Below are positions 59,347 through 64,000 of a DNA stretch of 64,000 nt, piece by piece; position 1 is the first letter of the stretch; every line of letters starts with the position of its first letter. The translations under genes and the position numbers were made by a program. The notes under the pieces were generated by a model. The model was not told the origin of the DNA and ran no database searches. It was given only the letters and a program-made list of their open reading frames with translations. The stretch is taken from the NCBI GenBank assembly GCA_944380315.1, contig CALWHG010000001.1:62001-126000 (forward strand), given 5' to 3'. The DNA comes from an uncultured Lachnospiraceae bacterium (GTDB lineage Bacteria; Bacillota; Clostridia; Lachnospirales; Lachnospiraceae).

Positions 59347-59417
59347 GCAGGATTAGTACATCGGTAGTACATCGGCTTCCCAAGCCGAGGAGGCGGGTTC
59401 GATTCCCGTATCCTGCT
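59347..59417 (+). tRNA. tRNA-Gly (CCC anticodon)
   Basis: Acceptor GCAGGAT pairs ATCCTGC; anticodon stem TCGGC/GCCGA with loop TTCCCAA (CCC); T-arm CGGGTTCGATTCCCG. Discriminator T; no encoded CCA. 71 nt. Confidence 0.96.
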
Positions 59418-59446
59418 TTTTTCATTATCTGGAGGAGGATAAACTT

Positions 59447-60424
59447 ATGGAAATGAAGAAAAGGGTAGTCATAGACTGTGATCCGGGCATAGATGACTGC
59501 ATGGCGCTTATGCTCTGCTTTAAGCATCTGGATGTGGTCGCCATCACGGCCGTAGGGGGAAATACGGCCCTTGAGCTGACTCAGCGGAATGCAAGACACA
59601 TGGCTCAGCTCTGCGGAAAGCCGGAGGTGCCGGTATATGCCGGCTACGATCAGCCCATGTTCGGAAAGACGGTCAGGGCAGCATATGCCCATGGTGCCAG
59701 CGGCCTTGGCAATGTGGTCATACCCGAGCCTGAAAAGAGGCTTGAGGAGGGGCATGCGGTAGATAAGCTCATAGAAATTTTCATGAATGAGGACGACATC
59801 ACCCTCATCACCCTTGGCCCTCTTACAAATGTGGCCCAGGCCATACTCAAGGAGCCGAGGCTCAGGGAGCGTATCCCGGAGATACTCTGCATGGGAGGCT
59901 CGGCTACGTCCGGCAACTTCAGTGCGGCAGCCGAATTCAATATCTATGTGGATCCTGAGGCGGCAAAGATAGTCTTTGAATCAGGCATACCCATACGCAT
60001 GGTGGGACTCAACCTGACCAGGCAGAACCGCATCATGCCGAAGGATGTGGATGAGATTGCTGCCGTAGGCAACAGGGTGTCGGATTTTGCTGCGGAGATG
60101 CTCAGATTCAGTGCCGGAGAGGACGGTAGATGCAGCATCTGCGATGCCTGCCTCGTCGTAAGGTGCATAGAACCGGAGATCATACCTAAGAGCCTGAAGG
60201 TCCATGTGGATGTGGAGACGAAGGGTGAGTTTACCAGAGGCATGACGGTATGTGACTGGCGTGAATACATGGGCACGGATCCCATAAGGGACATATCCCA
60301 TGAGATGGAATGCGAGTCTCCCTTTGAGGGCATGAAGGCTCCCAATGTGGAGGTGGCCATGGAGTTTGACCAGGCGAGGTTTAAAAAGCTCCTGATGGAT
60401 ACCCTCAGGAGCTATGGAGAATGA
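59447..60424 (+). CDS. Inosine-uridine-type nucleoside hydrolase
   Basis: A 325-residue ribonucleoside hydrolase (splits nucleosides to base and ribose). The calcium-binding start VIDCDPGIDDCMALMLCF (D-x-D-x4-DD), GGNTALELT, VYAGYDQPM, AHGASGLGN, ITLITLGPLTNVAQAI and CMGGSATSGNFSAAAEFNIY match the IunH/RihA family; full length. The tRNA-Gly lies 29 bases upstream and may be co-transcribed. It is convergent with the DUF1847 gene, whose end lies 7 bases away. Confidence 0.93.
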   Translation: MEMKKRVVIDCDPGIDDCMALMLCFKHLDVVAITAVGGNTALELTQRNARHMAQLCGKPEVPVYAGYDQPMFGKTVRAAYAHGASGLGNVVIPEPEKRLEEGHAVDKLIEIFMNEDDITLITLGPLTNVAQAILKEPRLRERIPEILCMGGSATSGNFSAAAEFNIYVDPEAAKIVFESGIPIRMVGLNLTRQNRIMPKDVDEIAAVGNRVSDFAAEMLRFSAGEDGRCSICDACLVVRCIEPEIIPKSLKVHVDVETKGEFTRGMTVCDWREYMGTDPIRDISHEMECESPFEGMKAPNVEVAMEFDQARFKKLLMDTLRSYGE

Positions 60425-60431
60425 TGAGGCC

Positions 60432-61085
60432 TCAGCCCTTCTTATAGGCGTCCGGATCCTCAGGATAGAACTTACTCTTATAATAGCCCTGGGCACAGTA
60501 TATGGGCGCCAGGGGAGCGTGCCCTGTGACTCTGTCCTTTACGGCCAGGACAGTGACCGGCCCTTCAAGGTATTTGAGGAACAGGGTATCGTGTCCTACG
60601 CAAAGGCCCATCATGATATTGAAGTCAGTATGGGAGGCGTTGAGAGCCAGGGCCTGTCCTACGGGGTTGCACATGACCTCCCTGTCGGCATGGCCTCTCA
60701 CCGTGTCCTTGTCCTCTATGCCCAGCCAGGTCTTCGGCGTTGCACCGTTTTTGCATACGACTGATACTACCTCAAAGCCGTTGTATTCAAGGATCTTCGT
60801 CACCTCCAGGGCTTCATTCTTGAGTCCGTTGCAGAAGGCGAAGCCTATCCTTTTATAGCCGCAGCTGTGCATGAACTTCATGATCTCTATGAGCCTGGTG
60901 TCCGTGCCATAGCCGTGTGCCTCCGTACAGGCGGAGTTATAGGCTATCCTGTGGTTCTCCTCATCCTCATATGCCCTGAGAGCAGCCTCCTGGATCTCGG
61001 TATGCTTGCTGGGACAGTCCTTGAGGGATTTGTCAAGATCCAGCTTTGCACAGCCCTTGGCACCGCATTTTGCACAAGTGAACAT
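60432..61085 (-). CDS. DUF1847 family cysteine-rich protein
   Basis: A 217-residue cysteine-rich protein with the start MFTCAKCGAKGCAKLD and LKDCPS, giving a zinc-ribbon-like cluster, then EIMKFMHSCGYKRIGFAFCN, EVVSVVCKNG, EVMCNPVGQALALNASHTDF and GLCVGHDTLFLKY. Size and Cys pattern match the DUF1847 family of anaerobes, of unknown function, perhaps metal-binding. GAGGAGG precedes the start on the minus strand. Convergent with the nucleoside hydrolase gene. Confidence 0.87.
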   Translation of the reverse strand: MFTCAKCGAKGCAKLDLDKSLKDCPSKHTEIQEAALRAYEDEENHRIAYNSACTEAHGYGTDTRLIEIMKFMHSCGYKRIGFAFCNGLKNEALEVTKILEYNGFEVVSVVCKNGATPKTWLGIEDKDTVRGHADREVMCNPVGQALALNASHTDFNIMMGLCVGHDTLFLKYLEGPVTVLAVKDRVTGHAPLAPIYCAQGYYKSKFYPEDPDAYKKG

Positions 61086-61258
61086 ATTCGTACCTCCTCA
61101 GCATTATATATGATCATTGTAATGCTGCCTCATGGCAGGTGTCAATCTCTGCCGGGAGGTCGGGGATGGGAGACCGCTCAAAAGGGCCTGAAAAAGGTGG
61201 TAACCCGTGGTAACCCGGAGTAAAAATAAGAAAAACCCTTGATATACAAGGGTTTCAG

Positions 61259-61280
61259 CGAAGCGGGTGATGGGAATCGA
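61259..61280 (-). other. Att-like tRNA 3' end fragment
   Basis: On the minus strand this reads TTCGATTCCCATCACCCGCT, the form of a tRNA T-loop plus 3' acceptor strand. No complete tRNA is attached. Integrating elements often leave such fragments at their ends, so this may be one attachment site; no second copy is in the window. Confidence 0.35.
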
Positions 61281-61386
61281 AGAATTAACCCGTTAAAAAA
61301 ACATGGAGAAACGGAGGTTTCAGCGCTTCTTACATTAGTAGTCGACCCTTTAGTCGACCTTTATAAGATAGTATTTGATTGACGGT

Positions 61387-61417
61387 CAGGGTATAAAATA
61401 ACCCTGCTTTTTTATTT
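61387..61417 (+). terminator. Rho-independent terminator
   Basis: CAGGGT - 8 bases - ACCCTG followed by CTTTTTTATTT. Lies between the core genome and the replication gene. Confidence 0.6.
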
Positions 61418-61556
61418 AAGGGGCTGCAAAAATTTCCGACTGAGTATAGTATCATTATACTATAAATCTTTAATTTTTTTATTTTTTTTTTGGTGTTAGA
61501 TTTCGGAACTTTCATTGCATACTTTTAGTAAAAGAGATTTTACGGAGGTATGATAA

Positions 61557-63209
61557 ATGGGTAAATTTAAGGAATTAGAGATTGAATTTTATGAGGACCA
61601 TAGAGAATTGGAACTTGGAAGCGATAAATTTTTCTTTGTTTTCAGTCTATGGCTAAAGTGCTACTTTTCACAAATAAGCGAAACCATATCAGAACTGTCA
61701 GGCTTCTTTGATGATATTTTTCCAGACCTTAAAGGTAATGAATGTATATGGTGCATGGCTTCAGCTCCCGACGGTATAAGCTATAACTTTTCTTATAATG
61801 ACAGGACAGAGGCATTGAAAGGGTTAGCCACCCTTTCAAATGAAGATATAAACCTTTATTTTTCTCCTGCGATTTTTACGGGCTGGCGCACTGACAAAAA
61901 CGCTTCGAGTATAAATGCCATATACATAGACATTGATGATGTAGATGGCAGGGACTTTTCGGAAATGAGCAGGGAGGATATAAAGAGTTGGCTCTGTGAA
62001 ACATATCGCATTGATGAAAGCGTTTTACCCGATTGGGTAGTTGCAAGTGGACACGGGCTTCACCTTTATTGGATAGTAGATGAGATAGACTTAAAGACAT
62101 ACGAGGGTACTGAGCTAAGGAGAAAATACACGGACTATCTTATCACATGGTTCAAAGCGGATGTAAGCTGTAGGAACAAGTCAAGGATTTTGCGTTTCCC
62201 GACAAGCAGGAATGTAAAAAACCTTGCCGACATAAAGGTAACAAGGCTGTTTCGCTTCAGCAAACCTGAAAACAAGAGTATAAAAAGGCTCGATTTCTTC
62301 AGATGTTCTGATAATGATATAGAAGCTTACACCAGTGAGAATATAAAACGCCGTGCAGAAAAACGGAAAGCCACGATGATAAAGAATGGGACTTGGAAGG
62401 AACGAACGGAAAAACATTTACAGACAAAAGAAGGAGCAGAAAAGCAAGGGGTCATACAGGAAAAAGAAAAGCCCAAGCAAAAAAGAGTCAAACCTAAAAT
62501 ATATAGCTTAGCAGAAAGCGAGGGGCATGATCCTGATGAGCAAAAAGGAAATATCCCAAAACAAGGAACAGGGGCAGAAGAAGAAAGTCAGAATAACAGG
62601 ATAATAAAAAGAGAAATCGACACTTCACCCTTGCCTCCAAAGAGCAGGTATTTAAGGATAATACGGGATTTGGAAAACTACTCGGCGCGAAGGCATACTG
62701 TGCCAAAAGGTCACCGCTCCATTTTCTGCCATATACTGGCGGTCTATTGCAAAAAGGCAAGGTTCAGCATAAATAAGGCAGAGAGAATCATGTATAAGTG
62801 CATTGATAAAGGCTTTCGGAATGAAGCAGATACCGTACTTAAAAATATATATGCTTCAAAAACCGAGTACACATATACCAATGAAAGGATTGCAGAGCTC
62901 CTCGATTTTAAGCCATATGACCTTGAGCACTCTTATGCCTGTTATACAGCGGAGCAAAGGAAAGAGGCAAGGAAAAAGACAAACGGAAGATATGACCAAA
63001 AAAGGTACAGTGAAAAACGAGGGGACAAAAAAAGAATAAAACAATTCCGCAAAGATTTTATAATAAGACATACCGATATGACGGCTAAAGAACTCGCAAA
63101 GGCTCTCACCTGTTCCGAAAGGACTGTAAGGTATATAAAAGCGGATATAAAAAAAGAAGAAGAGGCTACCACCCTGTTTAAGTTGCTTGATAATGATATT
63201 CTATGTTAA
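61557..63209 (+). CDS. Primase-type replication protein of a mobile element
   Basis: A 550-residue protein. Its N-terminal ~250 residues form an archaeo-eukaryotic primase fold: metal site NAIYIDIDDVDG near 122, SGHGLHLYWIVDE near 164, and RNKSRILRFPTSRNVKN near 205. A charged linker (260-360) is followed by a helical region (SINKAERIMYKCIDKGFRNE) and a C-terminal HTH (MTAKELAKALTCSERTVRYI). This is typical of Rep proteins in plasmids and integrative or mobilizable elements. ATG 61557 follows ACGGAGGT. AT-rich relative to the core. Confidence 0.8.
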   Translation: MGKFKELEIEFYEDHRELELGSDKFFFVFSLWLKCYFSQISETISELSGFFDDIFPDLKGNECIWCMASAPDGISYNFSYNDRTEALKGLATLSNEDINLYFSPAIFTGWRTDKNASSINAIYIDIDDVDGRDFSEMSREDIKSWLCETYRIDESVLPDWVVASGHGLHLYWIVDEIDLKTYEGTELRRKYTDYLITWFKADVSCRNKSRILRFPTSRNVKNLADIKVTRLFRFSKPENKSIKRLDFFRCSDNDIEAYTSENIKRRAEKRKATMIKNGTWKERTEKHLQTKEGAEKQGVIQEKEKPKQKRVKPKIYSLAESEGHDPDEQKGNIPKQGTGAEEESQNNRIIKREIDTSPLPPKSRYLRIIRDLENYSARRHTVPKGHRSIFCHILAVYCKKARFSINKAERIMYKCIDKGFRNEADTVLKNIYASKTEYTYTNERIAELLDFKPYDLEHSYACYTAEQRKEARKKTNGRYDQKRYSEKRGDKKRIKQFRKDFIIRHTDMTAKELAKALTCSERTVRYIKADIKKEEEATTLFKLLDNDILC

Positions 63210-63217
63210 TATAGCAC

Positions 63218-63249
63218 AGAAAGCACCCATGACAGAGTGGTTGCCTCCA
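63218..63249 (+). repeat. Inverted repeat flanking the holin-like toxin, left
   Basis: AGAAAGCACCC ... GTTGCCTCC. The reverse complement of 63463-63496 reads AGAAAGCACCC ... GATGCCTC, so similar stretches flank the toxin in opposite orientation. Confidence 0.55.
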
Positions 63250-63279
63250 AACTATAAACATAGGGAGGAGGTGGTGCAC

Positions 63280-63393
63280 ATGACAGCCTATGAAACAGTT
63301 ATGGTTGTCCTTGGAACAATAGGGCTTCTCATATCTTTCGGCGGTTTAATCATCGCACTTATTTCCTTTCTTGATAAGAAAGATAAGAAATAA
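63280..63393 (+). CDS. Holin-like type I toxin peptide
   Basis: A 37-residue peptide, MTAYETVMVVLGTIGLLISF, then GGLIIALISFLDKKDKK: one transmembrane helix and a basic tail, the form of the putative holin-like toxin family of Firmicutes. A very strong ribosome site (GGGAGGAGGTG at 63263-63273) precedes ATG 63280. Two hairpins follow at once (63399-63424, 63429-63445), then an inverted copy of the leader sequence at 63463-63496, which would be the 5' region of a convergent antisense RNA. This is the layout of a type I toxin-antitoxin locus; it may stabilise the mobile element. Confidence 0.78.
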   Translation: MTAYETVMVVLGTIGLLISFGGLIIALISFLDKKDKK

Positions 63394-63398
63394 AAAAT

Positions 63399-63424
63399 CC
63401 CACCCTGTCTGCCAACAGGGTGGG
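63399..63424. terminator. Hairpin after toxin gene, possibly bidirectional
   Basis: CCCACCCTGT - 6 bases - ACAGGGTGGG, a perfect 10-bp stem. A second hairpin GTCCTTT/AAAGGAC is at 63429-63445. Together they could end both the toxin mRNA and a convergent antitoxin RNA. Confidence 0.65.
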
Positions 63425-63462
63425 GAGCGTCCTTTTGTAAAGGACAAAACCTAAATCCTATT

Positions 63463-63496
63463 GAGGCATCCACTTATGGAGTGGGTGCTTTCTTTG
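63463..63496 (-). ncRNA. Putative antitoxin RNA 5' region
   Basis: Contains the inverted copy of the toxin leader (GCATCCACT/AGTGGGTGC hairpin within). An RNA read on the minus strand from about 63500 towards 63400 would overlap the toxin 3' end. Inferred from layout; no promoter has been verified. Confidence 0.35.
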
Positions 63497-63564
63497 TATC
63501 TATATTATAAATGATATGCGCCTTGATTGCAAGGGTTATAAAGCAGTAACGGCAATCAAAGGGG

Positions 63565-63774
63565 TCAATCATTCTTATATTCTATGAGGTCAGAAACAGA
63601 ACAGCCGAGATAATCGCAAAGCTTCGCAAGTATCGAGAGGTCAACTCGGCTCACCTTATTTTTACAGTAGTTGTTTAACTGTGTCCTTTGAAGCCCGCAA
63701 TTCTGACAGACTTTATTTTTGCTTACGCCTTTGGCTTTAAGATAAGCTTCAAGCTTAATTTCAACACGACCCAC
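63565..63774 (-). CDS. XRE-family HTH regulator
   Basis: A 69-residue Cro/CI-type regulator: the HTH covers almost the whole protein (YLKAKGVSKNKVCQNCGLQR, TQLNNYCKNKVSRVDLSILA, KLCDYLGCSVSDLIEY). GTG start at 63774 with GGCAGGTG upstream on the minus strand. It is divergent from the gene beginning at 63958, and the AT-rich 183-bp space between them probably holds both promoters, so it may regulate that gene. Small size fits a mobile-element repressor. Confidence 0.85.
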   Translation of the reverse strand: MGRVEIKLEAYLKAKGVSKNKVCQNCGLQRTQLNNYCKNKVSRVDLSILAKLCDYLGCSVSDLIEYKND

Positions 63775-63957
63775 TTTGACACCTGCCTTTTTATAGAGAT
63801 TATAAAAATAGAGGTGGAGAAAAATAAGCTATTGAAATATACAGGCTATATTGTTATACAGGTTATAAAGTGATAAGATAAAATTGTAAAAGTATCTTGA
63901 AAGGCCCATGAGGCAGGCATAAAATACAATTAAAAGGGACTGAAAGAGGTTATTGCT

Positions 63958-64000
63958 ATGAGAAACAAAAAACTTATAACGGCAGTGTTAGCATCTGGAC
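63958..64000 (+). CDS. Start of a secreted or membrane protein (cut by window end)
   Basis: ATG 63958 after GAAAGAGGT encodes MRNKKLITAVLASG before the window ends. The basic residues followed by a hydrophobic stretch look like a signal peptide. Nothing more can be said. Confidence 0.5.
   Translation, partial: MRNKKLITAVLASG

Larger units (their letters stand above)
61086..61556 (+). other. Boundary region between core and mobile element
   Basis: 470 bp without a gene. It includes the DUF1847 promoter region, a hairpin AAACCCTT/AAGGGTTT at 61233-61255, an att-like tRNA 3' end fragment (61259-61280), a repeated TAGTCGACC (61341 and 61353), and a terminator at 61387-61417. GC content falls sharply after 61250. 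Confidence 0.5.

Noticed and set aside
1..64000. CRISPR array
   Set aside because: No regularly spaced direct repeats of 25-40 bases were seen on either strand; the only tandem units are the four 13-bp repeats before glf.

Overview
The window looks like the chromosome of an anaerobic Gram-positive Clostridia member, most plausibly Lachnospiraceae or a close relative. This is inferred from the superoxide reductase (desulfoferrodoxin), VanR/VanS-like and D-Ala-D-Ala carboxypeptidase envelope genes, YfhO and CsbB-like genes, strong AGGAGG ribosome sites, tRNAs without encoded CCA, and heavy use of ATA and AGG codons in the GC-richer core. No species can be named from sequence alone.

Layout. (1) 1-4277: two small unknown genes, then a GC-richer start of a surface polysaccharide locus: a GT2, a polyprenyl-phosphate sugar-1-phosphate transferase (initiating enzyme) and another GT2. 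(2) 4297-20150: a strikingly AT-rich insert with four GT2 enzymes, a Wzm/Wzt-type ABC exporter, a large membrane protein, a UbiA-type polyprenyl-phosphate phosphoribosyltransferase with a HAD phosphatase (plus a decayed second HAD copy), two acyltransferase-3 proteins, and a YfhO + CsbB-like pair. Together these can build, acylate and export a cell-surface glycan, probably using a polyprenyl-phosphate pentofuranose donor. (3) 20200-42340: a mosaic accessory and defence region. It holds an ISL3-type insertion sequence with perfect 24-bp ends that interrupts a gene, a pentapeptide-repeat protein, an AbiTii pair, a broken acyltransferase, an XRE / ImmA-IrrE / PIN-like trio, an ABC-three-component (ABC-3C) system, two more GT2 genes (one galactofuranosyltransferase-like), a DUF4143 ATPase, gene fragments, an unknown zinc-ribbon protein, a RhuM-like protein and an SF1 helicase with a DUF2726-like C-terminus. 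A 140-bp piece of the broken acyltransferase is repeated on the far side of the defence genes, and an 83-bp inverted repeat brackets 16.5-26.4 kb.

(4) 42363-45165: acyltransferase, superoxide reductase, UDP-galactopyranose mutase (glf). Glf supplies UDP-galactofuranose, which fits the galactofuranosyltransferase-like gene at 33.0 kb. (5) 45816-61085: core genome. An envelope block (D,D-carboxypeptidase, peptidoglycan-binding NlpC/P60 lipoprotein, response regulator, histidine kinase, trmB), tRNA-Lys, a DUF4145/SH3-like membrane protein, a coiled-coil protein, an M20 - transporter - M20 amidohydrolase operon, tRNA-Gly, a nucleoside hydrolase and a DUF1847 protein. (6) 61230-64000: the left end of a mobile element: a possible att-like tRNA 3' end fragment, a primase-type replication protein, a holin-like type I toxin with inverted-repeat flanks, an XRE regulator and the start of a secreted protein cut by the window edge.

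All family calls are from motif reading without database searches. Sequence similarities quoted between parts of the window were aligned by eye.
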